From NCBI RefSeq assembly GCF_963855985.1, contig NC_087090.1:15374501-15438500 (forward strand): DNA of 64,000 bases, given 5' to 3'. Below the pieces are notes generated by a model that saw only the letters and a program-made list of their open reading frames with translations, was not told where the DNA came from and made no database searches. Positions 54,166 through 64,000 of this stretch are shown here, piece after piece; position 1 is the stretch's first letter; the number at the start of each line of letters is the position of its first letter. Both the position numbers and the translations under genes were made by a program. The DNA is from Ostrinia nubilalis (lineage: Eukaryota; Arthropoda; Insecta; Lepidoptera; Crambidae).

Positions 54166-54280
54166 GTCATCATCATCATCATCATCATTTCAGCCACAGG
54201 ACGTCCACTGCTGAACATTGGCCTCCCCCAATGACTTCCACATCGCACGGTTGCGCAGCGCATTCCTGCTACCTTTATTC
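54166..54280 (-). pseudogene. RTE ORF2 terminus, minus strand
   Basis: (ATC)n run at 54167-54187 is the tail. Reading on the minus strand, ..AATGTTCAGCAGTGGACGTC CTGTGGCTGA gives QQWTSCG and a stop. Confidence 0.6.
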
Positions 54281-54290
54281 TTATAAGTAA

Positions 54291-54621
54291 ATGGTCACAA
54301 CACAAAATACTAGTGGTAGTAATAAATGGGTCTTTATTTGACTCTAGTTCTTCTTTAGATTTGCAATAAAACGCCAAACCCACTGCTGCTACCTTACTCT
54401 GTGAAAGTACTATTAAAATATTCCACTTTGCCATTCCAGATTAATGTTAACCTGAAATTCCCTATATTTACAAACGGAAATGTTATTTATACCAGGGCTT
54501 AGCGCTCCAGCGAAACGCTCCGATAGATTCCAGACGGAGATCGGCAGTTGGACCGCAAATATTCCAGGGTAGGGCGACAAAGAACCGGATTTTATGAGGA
54601 TAAATTAGGAAAATCTATAGG
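54291..54621. other. Retroelement-like segment, paired with 55845-55966
   Basis: 54510-54600 (CGATAGATTCCAGACGGAGA..GACCGCAAATATTCCAGG..GGGCGACAA) is homologous to 55867-55935 (CGATAGATTCCAGAGGAATA..GACCGCAATCATTCGTGG..GGGTGACAA). Both are decayed; probably the same retrotransposon coding segment. Confidence 0.45.
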
Positions 54622-54811
54622 TACTAATTTATTATAAATGCGAAAGTAACTCTGTCTGTCTGTCTGGCTTTCACGCCCAAACCACTAAACTGATTTTGAT
54701 GAAATTTGGGATAGAGATAGTTTGAGTTCCGGCAAAGGACATAGGATAGTTTTTATCCCGGTTTTTTGAAACAATATTCCACGCGGGCGAAACCGCGGGC
54801 GGAAAGCTAGT
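54622..54811 (-). mobile_element. Interspersed repeat ACTAGCTT..CCCGCGGC, copy 4
   Basis: Minus strand; the CTGTCACAGAAAAACTTTATCGC segment is deleted, with GTTTTTTGAAACAATATTCC bridging the gap. Confidence 0.65.
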
Positions 54812-54938
54812 GATAAATAAACAAAAGAATTGCCAATTTTAAATCACAGTAGGTAAGTAAGCAGACCTTGTAAAGTCGACAACATTTAACTGATATTTTT
54901 ATTGAAAAACCACACCCATGGTTCTTCATCTTCATATA

Positions 54939-55616
54939 CAGGGTGGAAACGATAAGTGATCTCACTCGATTATTTCTAAACTATACAAGATATCAATAAA
55001 CTAGTTACTGATCCCGAAAGTGCTTCATGAGCTCTATCAGACGGTATTAATAATAGGTTACAGAATAAACTGGATCTATCCGAAAATTCAATGTTTCCAG
55101 CTTCCATACATTTGGTAAAGTCACATTATTTAAAAAACTACATATGATATCGTAAAACTGATTACTGATTCTAAAAGTGCTTCACAAGTTCTATCCAATG
55201 GTATCAATAATAGGTTACAGAATAAACTGGATCTATCCAAAAATTCAATGTTTCCTTCTTCCATACATTTAGTACTACCACAGTCATGACATTCATCTCT
55301 TGACAATATTATAGCAAGTAAAGCCTAAAACCAATGCTTTCCAGGAATAATTTAAAATAAGAATACAATTTACGTGTTTATTTTAAGAGTTTATTATTAA
55401 ATAAAAAAAATACACTTCTGATAATGTGTGTCTGGCAAACATTTAGTATGGAAGCTAGAAACATTGAATTTTCGGATAGATCCAGTTTATTCTGTAACCT
55501 ATTATTGGTACCGTTTGAAAGAGCTCATGAAGCACTTTCAGGATCTGTAACCAGTTTTTTAATATCTTGTATAGTTTAGAAATAATCGAGTGAGATCACT
55601 TAACGTTTCCACCCTG
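54939..55616. mobile_element. 678-bp foldback element, TA-flanked
   Basis: Ends CAGGGTGGAAACGATAAGTG..CTCACTCGATTATTTC and the inverse GAAATAATCGAGTGAG..CACTTAACGTTTCCACCCTG. TA at 54937-54938 and 55617-55618. Arms of about 180 bp pair through AACCTATTATTGGTACCG and CATTGAATTTTCGGATAGAT. The left arm is partly duplicated (about 55001-55110 and 55150-55270: CAGAATAAACTGGATCTATC in both). No frame. Tc1/mariner-like by its TA. Confidence 0.8.
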
Positions 55617-56233
55617 TAGAGTTTCTTATAAGAATCGAGATCACCCTTTGTCTACCCTTATAAGTATAAATTTTACAGACAACGGCATATCAAATTATAC
55701 ACTGCACCATCGTGTAGTTGTAATAAGCGTGATTTCGCTACAAAATGTGCTACAAATACTATGTCCAATGTGATGGTAACTGTACGTTTTGTACAAAATC
55801 CAAAAATAGATGTGCTCGAGAAAGCTGGAATTACAGTGAAAGTCATTACCACTCAAGCGCGAGTCGTTACGATAGATTCCAGAGGAATATCATGCGCATT
55901 CGGAGACCGCAATCATTCGTGGATAGGGTGACAATGATTTAAGGAAAAACTAGGACAAATAGTTCCCAGCTAAAATCGAGCATTCACGATAGCCATAATG
56001 TACCAGTAATTAAAATAATTATGTAAATTACATAGTTCGATTATGTATTTCTGATTTGATGTGAATAAAATCAATTCGTCACTCGAATATGATGTAAATA
56101 AGAAACACACTTTAAAAATTCGAAAGCTTTTACTTATACCGAAAAATATCTACAGCTATTCATATACCAACTGGCATTGCATTTATCATAAAATGACATA
56201 AGTGTAACATATTTTTTTTTAATTTTTCGTATA
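55617..56233. other. No gene seen
   Basis: Contains the paired retroelement-like segment at 55845-55966; the 65-codon frame at 55745-55942 runs over it and is not supported as a gene. Confidence 0.4.
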
Positions 56234-56462
56234 CAGGGTGTAAGGTAAATGGGTATATAAATGGTATGGTGAAGTCAGAAATTTGATGTCATCATTTTAA
56301 TTTTTTTAATTTTCATATTAAATAAATTTTATAAAATCCGATTTGTATGAAAAATAAAATAATTAAAATGAAGATATCAATTTTCTGACTTCACCATACC
56401 ATTTATATGCCCATGTTAACATGGGCTAGTGTCGGCTCATATACCCATTTACCTAACACCTG
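56234..56462. mobile_element. Foldback MITE (TACAGGGTGTTAGG family), left arm deleted
   Basis: CAGGGTGTAAGGTAAATGGG at the left, CCCATTTACCTAACACCTG at the right; TA flanks at 56232-56233 and 56463-56464. The left arm lacks the GAGCCGACACTAGCCCATGT block that the right arm keeps. Confidence 0.75.
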
Positions 56463-56540
56463 TATACATCACGCTTTAAATATACGATTGAGGTTTTGTT
56501 ACTTCAATCATTTAGTTTTGACACAATATTTTTTATAGGC

Positions 56541-56713
56541 GAGTTTCCGCAGAATAACAGCGTCATGTTCTGGGTTTTAATACTTCAGAGCATGACCCAT
56601 ACTGAGTGGTGGTCAATTTTGCTTCTAACTACTTACTTGTACTGACTTTTATTATCTGTGTGTTATATTTTTTTAAGTTGGAACCAAAATAAATGTTTTT
56701 CTTTCTTTCTTTA
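56541..56713 (+). mobile_element. LINE 3' UTR with (CTTT)n tail
   Basis: Ends GAACCAAAATAAATGTTTTT CTTTCTTTCTTT. Same type of terminus as 1-265. Confidence 0.5.
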
Positions 56714-57164
56714 TGATTTTTCCCAAAAATATATTTTTATCTCACAAAATCTAAAAATCACCGTCAACCTACACACGGACGTGTAGTGCCAACAATTCAG
56801 GGGCTCGCGCTCGAAATCTCCTCAAGAATTCGCTTGTATAGACATTTGTGGGAGCGACAAGGGTTGTCAACATTCAGAATCGGCAGTTTGGGCTGAACAA
56901 GAGAGGGAAATAATAAAGGCATGAAATAAGACAATTTTCGCTATGAACATAGCGAGGTTTCAACACGTTCCGTGGCAGTTTTCACAATATGTGGTTATAA
57001 GTTCTGTAGGTATTATAATGAAAATTAATGACATAGAAGTCACGTGGTCTTGCTAATACTTTGCAATAAAACAATAGTGTTACTAGAACATTTTATGTAC
57101 AGCCAACCTAAAATAAATAAATAAATAAACCTATGGGAGCCCCAACTGTTCTTATATTTCATCA
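56714..57164. other. No feature recognised
   Basis: Small (AATA)n run at 57111-57128. GC-rich patch at 56790-56815 without a frame. Confidence 0.35.
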
Positions 57165-57332
57165 ATAGCCGAACAGTGAAGGTGTCATACCTACTGGCCG
57201 ACTCATGATTCATGATCCAAGGAACGCTGGTTCGAACCCATTTGCCACTGGACTATTGTGGTGAACTCACTCGTAACACAAGCATATTTAGATTAGTACC
57301 CCTCGTACGTAACCGGACTATTAGTAATGTAT
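57165..57332 (+). mobile_element. tRNA-derived SINE, copy 2
   Basis: ACTGGCCGACTCATGATTC, CTGGTTCGAACCCATTTGCC (B-box-like), then ACTATTGTGGTGAACTCACT CGTAACACAAGC and GGACTATTAGTAATGT; partner of 2580-2746 in opposite orientation. Confidence 0.6.
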
Positions 57333-57440
57333 AGCTCGATAGATTGACCATCTGGTGAAGGTCGCGGGAAGTACCGGTAGGACCGGTCGTCGTGGGGGTC
57401 TTTGTCCAGTAGTGGACGTCATTTGACTGAAACGAAAGAC
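57333..57440 (+). pseudogene. RTE 3' end directly after the SINE
   Basis: GACCATCTGGTGAAGGTCGC GGGAAGTACC..GGTCTTTGTCCAGTAGTGGA CGTC parallels TDDLVKVAG..YVQQWTS. No (GAT)n tail remains. Confidence 0.5.
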
Positions 57441-58239
57441 TGCGTGTTGGTTAGACTATTCAAAATGGCCAACCCTTAAAGGTCTAAGTTTCCGTCTCAG
57501 TAATGACACCGACTCAGATAGGCATCCGATTGAGATCAAAAGAATTCTCGCGCACTCCAAATGAAAGGTATCCTACTTTTTCGTGCGCGATATTGTGTTT
57601 GCCTTTATTTGATTTGTTAAACGTTTCGAGAGAGGTTTTATTTGAATCCCGTAGGTACATTCTTTAAAAAAAGGTAAGTTTTAAAATGATTCTGGTTTTC
57701 TGGGCTTCGGCACTCTTGCTTAGTATGGCATTAGTGATAAAGACCATGAAATAAAATCCATCCTATACTGATAAGATAATTTCAGTAGAAGTATATAAGC
57801 TTCTACGCCCTACCACCAGGTCCGAAATTTATTATTTTTTGGCATCTAAAATACACAGATAGAGTTCCAGTTAAAAAGTTAGCGCTGAAACGACGAAACA
57901 CATCAAACTAAACGATATAGCTTATTGTCGATATACGCGGCGTTTTCTACCGAAATGAATAATCTGTCGACTGTGCCTGAAACGATAAAATTGCTAATAT
58001 GCACACAGTACGTGCTGTAACTGAAAATCCAGCTAACTGATGAAAGAAGTGTCTTCATGAGCGCTCTAATACATTGTCATTGGTGTCATTCATTTTATTT
58101 TATTGCATCCACGCGAATCACGTACCACATTAAGCTGCGCACGTTTACGCACTAACTTAAATACTATATCTGATATATCCCATTAGTGTCGCAATTGAGA
58201 AAATCGATTACAAATGTATCTTTGTTTATACGCCCTCAA
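57441..58239. other. No feature recognised
   Basis: AT-rich, no frame over 60 codons, no repeat end supported. Confidence 0.35.
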
Positions 58240-58860
58240 CCTTCATCATTTCAGCCACTGGCGGGAGCTTTCCTGAATCTGAAAATCATTTGGGGAATCC
58301 TCATTAGTCCGTCTGCATCCAGCACCTTTCTGCAACCCTTGTAAGGTCATCTGTCCACATTGCGAGTGGACGATCCTCACTGTTCTTGACGTGGTCTCCA
58401 TTCCAGAACTCGTATAGTTCTGCGTATATCATCAACGACAATAACTTTTGGATTTACTGATTGGCAGCACCTACGCTTTTCTGCAACCTTTATGAGGTCA
58501 TCTGTCCACATTGTGGATAGCCGTTCCTCACTGTACTTGCCGGTACGTGGCCTTCATTCTAGAACCTTGCTGCCCAATCGACCATCAGTTCTGCATACTA
58601 TGTCAGCGACAATGATTTTAAGATTGGCCGGTTAGCAGTTGCCTGCGTCTTCCTGCTACGCACGTCCCACACTGAGATGGTTGTGGCCTCCATTCCAGAA
58701 CCCTGCTGCCCCATAATCGGTCGTCAGTTCGAGGTATTTCTCGAAGCGCACCCATTTTGAGGCGCACCTAATGGAGCGCACCTAAACCATTCCTCCAAGC
58801 GCACCTACAGGAATACCTCATCAGTTCTATGTACTATGTCAGCGACTTTAGTTCGTTTTC
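58240..58860 (-). pseudogene. RTE-derived sequence with degenerate tandem copies
   Basis: Minus-strand RTE end (CATCATTTCAGCCACTGG) then three imperfect repeats of one segment: GGTCATCTGTCCACATTG..CTCACTGT-CTTG..CCATTCCAGAAC (about 58345-58435), the same at about 58493-58590, and ATGGTTGTGGCCTCCATTCC AGAACCCTGCTGCCC (about 58677-58715). AGTTCTGCATACTATGTCAG CGAC ends two of them, and GCGCACC is repeated at 58746-58812. No frame survives. Confidence 0.5.
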
Positions 58861-59175
58861 GGATCCTCTCATCAACCTTAAATCCACCTTATCCTCTCCA
58901 AAACACCAATGAAACAAGTTAAAAGCCACATTCAATCAGCATCTACATGCATAGGGTGTCTGGAATTTATGGCGGTAGAACGAGAATAGTAAAACCCACG
59001 ATGAAACTGCAACTGGGGCGTAAAGATTTATTTGTTTTTCAGGGGCTTTCAAGTCAATGTTTTTAAATAAGGTGAGCGTAAAGTGTATGTTTTATAAATA
59101 TGTAGTTTGAAAATAATTTAAAGCAAGAGTAAAAGATAGAGTAGGTACTATGCTAAAGACTTATTTATTATTATT

Positions 59176-59283
59176 ATTATCATTATCATCATCATTTCAA
59201 CCGCAAGATGTCCACGGCTGAACATGTAGGCAATAGTAGGCATCCCCCAAATATTTCCATAGTGACTGGTTGGTAGCGGCCTA
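59176..59283 (-). pseudogene. RTE 3' end, minus strand
   Basis: (ATT)n/(ATC)n run, TTTCAACCGCAAGATGTCCA CGGCTGAACAT, ending TTGGTAGCGGCCTAC. Same ending as 60852-60944. Confidence 0.5.
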
Positions 59284-59659
59284 CTTACTTATTATCTACA
59301 GTCTTATGTGTTATCGATTGTAGGAGCTACTACGTAAGATTACTTATAAAATCTGAAGTATTGTTATAAATTAGTAGGTTTGTTTTCCTTTATAATGAGA
59401 TAGAAACGACAAATAAACAATATTATCTCAGAAATAACAGACCTCGATACTAAAATTATCGTAGATTACATTCGATTCTGAGAAAAACATTGTTCTTTAT
59501 CAAAGAAATTGATAGGTATCATGTTTTATTAATATAACGAAATGTTTTTCGGATGGGGTACATGCTTATTAATCTATTTCTGTTTTTGTAAGCAAAACGA
59601 CTTGATACCTATTAACAACGTATACTCGTGCCTATTGGATAATAATATGGCGTAATTCG

Positions 59660-59912
59660 GCGGCCGTTTGGTGTAGTGGTTCAGAGCGGACTACTATGCC
59701 GAGAGGTCCCGGGTTCGATTCCCGGCCGGTCAGAAATTGAAATGATGAATTTTAATTTCTGTGACGGGTCTGGGTGTTACTATGTATAATTAAGTATGTA
59801 TTTTAAAAAAAAGTATATAAGTAGTATATCCATTAAGCTAGCACCCATAACACAAGCATTAAGTTGCTTACTTTGGGGCTAGCTGGCGCTGTGTGAAATT
59901 GTCAAAAAAACA
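59660..59912 (+). mobile_element. tRNA-derived SINE (GGCCGTTTGGTGTAGTGG), near full length
   Basis: Head GGCCGTTTGGTGTAGTGGTT to GGTTCGATTCCCGGCCGG, body AATGATGAATTTTAATTTCT GTGACGGGTCTGGGTG, then AGCACCCATAACACAAGC and GGCGCTGTGTGAAATTGTC. Best copy in the window; reversed relative to 32033-32320. Followed within 20 bp by an ACTAGCTT-family copy. Confidence 0.75.
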
Positions 59913-59929
59913 TAAAAAATTATATGAAC

Positions 59930-60312
59930 ACTAGCTTTTGCCCGCGGCTTCGCTCGCGTGGAATTATGTCTGTCACAGAAAAACTTACGCCCGTATTCAC
60001 AAACTATGCTTGCCTAAGTGAAGCAGCAAATCGAACGCACAGCGTTGAATAGAGCTCTGTGATTGGTTCGTATTGACATACGAACATAGGGTGACCCCTA
60101 TGCGTCCACGAGCACTGTGAGACCTCATAGTAATGTTTGTGAATACGGGCGTTAATCGCGCGCGTCCCTGTTTCAAAAACCGGGATTAAAACTATCCTTT
60201 CCCGGGACTCAAACTATCTCTTTGCCAAATTTAATCAAAATCGGTTTAGTGGTTTACTCGTGAAAGCGTGACAGACAGACAGGCAGAGATACTTTCGCAT
60301 TTATAATAGTTT
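59930..60312 (+). mobile_element. Interspersed repeat ACTAGCTT..CCCGCGGC, copy 5, split
   Basis: CTGTCACAGAAAAACTTA breaks at 59987 and resumes ATCGCGCGCGTCCCTG at 60155. The break is a nested MITE (59988-60151) with TTA on both sides, which dates the MITE as younger. Confidence 0.8.
59988..60151 (-). mobile_element. MITE family CGCCCGTATTCACAAAC, copy 8
   Basis: TTA at 59985-59987 and 60152-60154. Has about 20 extra bp in the middle from a local duplication (TTCGTATTGACATACGAACA). Confidence 0.85.
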
Positions 60313-60414
60313 AGATAGTGGGGAATTGAAAGTAATATGAGAATGGAAGTAATTAAAAACACAACACTCCTTCTAGCGCAGTCAGGTAAAAAGTATACTA
60401 ATTTTCTAAATATA

Positions 60415-60678
60415 CAGGGTGTTAGGTAAATGGGTATATGAGCCGACACTAGCCCATGTTAACATGGTCATATAAATGGTATGGTGAAGTCAGAAAATTG
60501 ATATCTTCCTTTTAATTATGTTATTTTTCATACAAATCGGATTTTATAAAATTAATTTTGTATGAAAATTAAAAAAAATAAAATGATGATATCAAATTTC
60601 TGTCTTCACCATACTATTTATATGACCATGTTAACATGGGCTAGTGTCGGCTCATATACCCATTTACCTAACACCCTG
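60415..60678. mobile_element. Foldback MITE (TACAGGGTGTTAGG family), full copy
   Basis: Near-perfect palindrome, arms about 120 bp: CAGGGTGTTAGGTAAATGGG, TATATGAGCCGACACTAGCC, CATGTTAACATGG, ATGGTATGGTGAAGTCAG. TA at 60413-60414 and 60679-60680. AT-rich short centre. No frame. Confidence 0.85.
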
Positions 60679-61457
60679 TAGACATACCTAATTTCTTAAT
60701 AAAATAAAGTAGTTTTATGATGTGTTTAAAACTCAATCCTGCCATAAATCTTGTGCAGTACAGTTAATGTAGGTACACTGCAAGAACCTTGCTGACTTCA
60801 TTTGTAAAATCAGTTGCTATGGAAATGGTGACCATTTAATTAAATGAAGTAATCATCATCATCTTCATCACTTCAGCCATATGACGTCCAATGTTGAACA
60901 TAGGCCTCCCCACAATGGCCGGTTGGTAGCGGCCTACATCAAAATAAAGTTCAAATCAAATAATTTTAAGTCAATTACCTGACCAAGTTGTAGTTGTATT
61001 TTATTAGCTGTTGTTTATGTCCCTCTAAAAATACTCGATTAGTGTACAGTGTCTACACCGACCTCAGTGCATCGATTCGGTCGTAAACATTTAATGCCCT
61101 CAATCCCTCAGCCGGAGGGTTTACGTCACCGCTGTCGGTAAGGCCCCGGCTCTACGCTAAGAATGTTGTTCGAGTTTTTATTGAGTTTTCAACTTATAGG
61201 TATTGACGGAGTAGCTTTTAAGACGTAACAGCTCGATAATAGTGACAGAAAGTCACTTAGTAGGTTTTTCTTAAAGGCTGACTTAGGTACTTGTTACTTC
61301 TATAGGAAAAACAATCAGCTGGGACTGCTCAACCTTCATTGTTTTCATTGGAGGCTAAACTGAAGATACTAGCTAAACAGAAGTTGTAATGGAGGGACAA
61401 TAAAAAACGAGCATGTACTACGACTTTTCGTTGATAATTTTTCATAAATATTTTGTT
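60679..61457. other. No gene seen; RTE tail
   Basis: Apart from the RTE tail at 60852-60944, a CG-containing patch (CCCTCAGCCGGAGGGTTTAC) lies at 61104-61123. Nothing else recognised. Confidence 0.35.
60852..60944 (-). pseudogene. RTE 3' end, minus strand
   Basis: ATCATCATCTTCATCACTTC AGCCATATGACGTCC..ATAGGCCTCCCCACAATGGC CGG, ending TTGGTAGCGGCCTAC. Confidence 0.55.
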
Positions 61458-61674
61458 ACTAGCTTTTGCCCGCATCTTCGCACGCGTAAAATTTTGCATG
61501 TCACAGAAAAACTTTGTCGCACGCGTCCCTTTTTCAAAAACTATAAAAACATGCATACGTCCTTTCCCGGGACTAAAATTATTTCTGTATCAAATGTCAT
61601 CAAAATTAGTTCAGTGGTTTGGCCGTGAAAGCGTAACAGATAGACAGAGGTAATTTTGCATTAATAATATTAGT
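61458..61674 (+). mobile_element. Interspersed repeat ACTAGCTT..CCCGCGGC, copy 6
   Basis: More diverged (CCCGCATCTTCGCACGCG); ends TAATAATATTAGTAGGG. Confidence 0.65.
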
Positions 61675-62282
61675 AGGGAATAGGGACCTTGTGATTTGTG
61701 ATTTGCAATAAAAAATACTTGAATTTGCAACAAAGAAATGTAGATCGAGTGTGGTTGACACTGTCTGTCTTGCCGTCAGGCGCCGCACAAAACTAGTAGC
61801 GTCAGCAATGAACCCAATTTTACATTATTTTTCTTTCGATTGCTTAAACTCCTAAACAATAGATCTTTTTGCGCATTAACAATGGGCCCGCCCAGTTGTC
61901 GGAAGAAAAAAATATTTGAAAAGTCAATCCGGTGACTGGGACCGTGGACCAAGTTAAAAGTGGGCCCAGTTGACGGAAGACTAATAAAGTGGTACATGTC
62001 AGATTTTTTACATCTGCTTTTATGCCAAGAGAATTGAAGAGCCTTCGAATAAAAATACTTTTATCTAGGTATTGTCAACCTAGCTAGAGAGGTGGAACTA
62101 AAAAATTCATTTCAATCAATGGGACATCTAAAAAAAGTGTCGTGCTTCTGCAATAATAACCAAATCTATCTCTTTCATTTATCAATTAACTAATCATCAA
62201 ATCGAACTCTTTCAAAGTCGTCGGTGAATCGAGATAAAATATTTGAACATTACCTACACATTATACACGAGCCGGAAGACGT
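61675..62282. other. No gene seen; short direct repeat
   Basis: GGGCCCGCCCAGTTGTCGGA AGA (61884-61906) recurs as GGGCCCAGTTGACGGAAGA (61962-61980). No TIRs recognised. Confidence 0.35.
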
Positions 62283-62412
62283 AGGTGGACCGACGATCTG
62301 GTGAAGGTCCTGAAAGTACCTGAATGCGAGTAGTGTAGGACCGGTCATGTGAAAATCCATGGGGGAGGCCATTGTTCAGCTGTGGTGTGGACTTCATTTG
62401 GCTAATACGAAC
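62283..62412 (+). pseudogene. RTE ORF2 C-terminal fragment
   Basis: GGAAGACGTAGGTGGACCGA CGATCTGGTGAAGGTCC corresponds to GR..R.WTDDLVKV; later GGGGGAGGCCATTGTTCAGC. Frameshifted and without tail. Confidence 0.6.
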
Positions 62413-62587
62413 GATACAGGCATATACTCATACTACAACTGAAAATAATTGCACCTAAGTGAATTGCTACTAGTTCAAATAACAGCCCGTAGTATATCGG
62501 ATGATTGAATTGCTATCCAGCAATAATTGTTTGATAACTGCCAATTTATTGCCAGCGAACAATAAATTTATGAAACCTTTATTTCAG

Positions 62588-62808
62588 ACTAGCTTTTGCC
62601 CGCGGCTTCGCCCGCGTGGAATTTTGTCTGTTAGAGAAAATCTTTATCGCGCGCGTCCCTGTTTCAAAAACCGGGATAAAAACTTCTATGTCCTTTCCCG
62701 GGACTCAAATTATATCTATGCCAAATTTCATCAAATTCGGTTCAGTGGTTTAGGCGTGAAAGCAAGACAGACAGAGTTACTTTCTCATTTATAATATTAG
62801 TATGGATA
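62588..62808 (+). mobile_element. Interspersed repeat ACTAGCTT..CCCGCGGC, copy 7
   Basis: Complete, ends TTTATAATATTAGTATGGAT. The 97-codon frame over it (62501-62794) is an artefact also seen in other copies. Confidence 0.75.
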
Positions 62809-64000
62809 GAAATGGAGTTAGTTTATTACTGCGTGATAGTTACGATAGGACAAAGTAGAGACGAAGTAAATTGGTTTTCAACATTGTAGTAGAGACTATA
62901 GTTAAATTGGAATTGATTTACTCGGTCAAATATTTACATAAGACTATGTATTGATTGTTTGAAATATGATTCATTTTCTTAATTAAATCAGAAGCATTAT
63001 TTGTTTTTAACGAGACCCCATAGCTGAGTTTTTATTGTCTAAGTTGCCGTAAGAATGATTGGTACCGTGATTTGAGACAGTTAAAAACCAAAAGAAGTCT
63101 AAAAAAACGTGCTGAATAAAGCAGATCTTTCTTAAAGTAATGTAAAAGTAAGTACACTTAATAGGTAGGTAATATAAAGTTTACAAGAACGGGATTATTC
63201 CCACCTCTCATTCCCACTGCTGAAACTCCTGTGTAGCCAGGATCTATAGCTTGACCGCTAATAAAAAAAAACAACCAGTGAAGGCCATGTTTACAAGAAG
63301 TTTTTTTTTGCAAGTGCATGCATACTTTATTATAAGACCCAAAACCAAAAAACATTTTTCACACGTGCTCCGTTTTTTATGCCAACGGTACTTACCCGTG
63401 TAAAAAGTACGAGACGAAACGGCATTTCCATTTCAAATTCGGCCTGAAATATTCCATTAGCTCACTATTTCGAATTTTTTCGGCTCGCTGTCAGTTGGCA
63501 CCTCTCCATCGGCTCAATCAAAGTGACAACTGACAGCAGATGTATTGAATACGACTGGTGTCAAGTCAGCGGTTGCTATGGATAGACAGCGATTGTTTTC
63601 TAATACTGCTTGTGACTTTGTTTGAATGAGGTTGGTTTCATTTTATTAATAAGCCTCTAACCGTTTTCGAGATATCAAGTGTTGCTATTTGCAAAAATTT
63701 TGGCCCACCCTGTATAATTAAGTTCCTAATTTTTATTTATTTACACTGTCAATTTTGCTCAGTAATTAAAGTCATAGTTGACGTTATTACAAAGTAGTTA
63801 TATCTATGCATTTTAAAGGATCGATGTGCGAAGAATAATTTGATAAAAATAATTTCATTTGCGAAAATGTGACTGATCCTAATGTGAAGCGCTCACTTTG
63901 GTTTATTTATAGAAAGAAAGTAAAAGTGTATGTTATTGTCTAAATGAGTTTACACGTGCTGACCTAACCATCACGCAACACATATTTAACGATGACAGAT
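62809..64000. other. No gene seen; shared repeat and possible MITE end
   Basis: Shared repeat at 63190-63298 (GGGATTATTCCCACCTCTCA, partner of 26826-26938). GTGACAACTGACAGCAG / CTGTCAGTTGGCAC (63490-63540) form a short inverted pair. GGCCCACCCTGTATA at 63702-63716 resembles the CAGGGTG foldback terminus, but the partner end was not found. Confidence 0.4.
63190..63298. repeat. Shared repeat ATTCCCACCTCTC, copy 2
   Basis: ACTCCTGTGTAGCCAGGATC TATAGCTTGACCGC, then AACCAGTGAAGGCC; same orientation as copy 1. Confidence 0.65.

Overview
The window looks like non-coding DNA of a moth or butterfly (Lepidoptera). Overall it is AT-rich. The repeat classes are ones I know from lepidopteran genomes: tRNA-headed SINEs, decayed RTE-clade retrotransposon 3' ends with (GAT)n tails, a short interspersed repeat that opens ACTAGCTT..CCCGCGGCTTCG, and many short foldback or MITE elements. 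I see no complete host gene, no true tRNA or rRNA gene and no CRISPR. The most likely setting is one or more long introns or an intergenic stretch. These class assignments come from recognition and family knowledge; no database search was run.

Layout. 1-4 kb: LINE 3' end, a 0.76-kb TIR element and a SINE. 4.3-6.1 kb: a possible 50-nt exon or recursive splice site, then a 0.93-kb piggyBac-like element flanked by TTAA. 6-16 kb: MITEs, RTE scraps and an LTR-retrotransposon remnant. 16.4-17.3 kb: an unusual palindrome-headed repeat (locus A). 17.3-25 kb: mostly unassigned. 25-32 kb: a hAT-type MITE nested in an older repeat and several MITEs. 32-44 kb: SINE, RTE and LINE ends, a candidate core promoter at 33.6 kb and a second possible recursive splice site at 42.1 kb. 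43.5-45 kb: a nested inverted-repeat composite. 45.1-48.8 kb: a non-LTR retrotransposon with an intact 945-codon ORF2, the only convincing protein-coding sequence here. 49-52 kb: MITEs. 52.7-54.1 kb: locus B, sister of locus A, bounded by identical 51-bp direct repeats and carrying a nested element. 54-64 kb: a 678-bp foldback element, more foldbacks, SINE and RTE pieces.

The best candidate for something undescribed is the locus A/B family. Each copy begins with a large palindrome and ends in a short GC hairpin, and the 29-nt palindrome loop is exactly inverted between the copies while the bodies keep the same orientation (a flip/flop arrangement). An eight-copy MITE family with 3-bp TTA/TCA duplications and the two AG|GTAAG sites behind pyrimidine-rich tracts are the next most useful leads.
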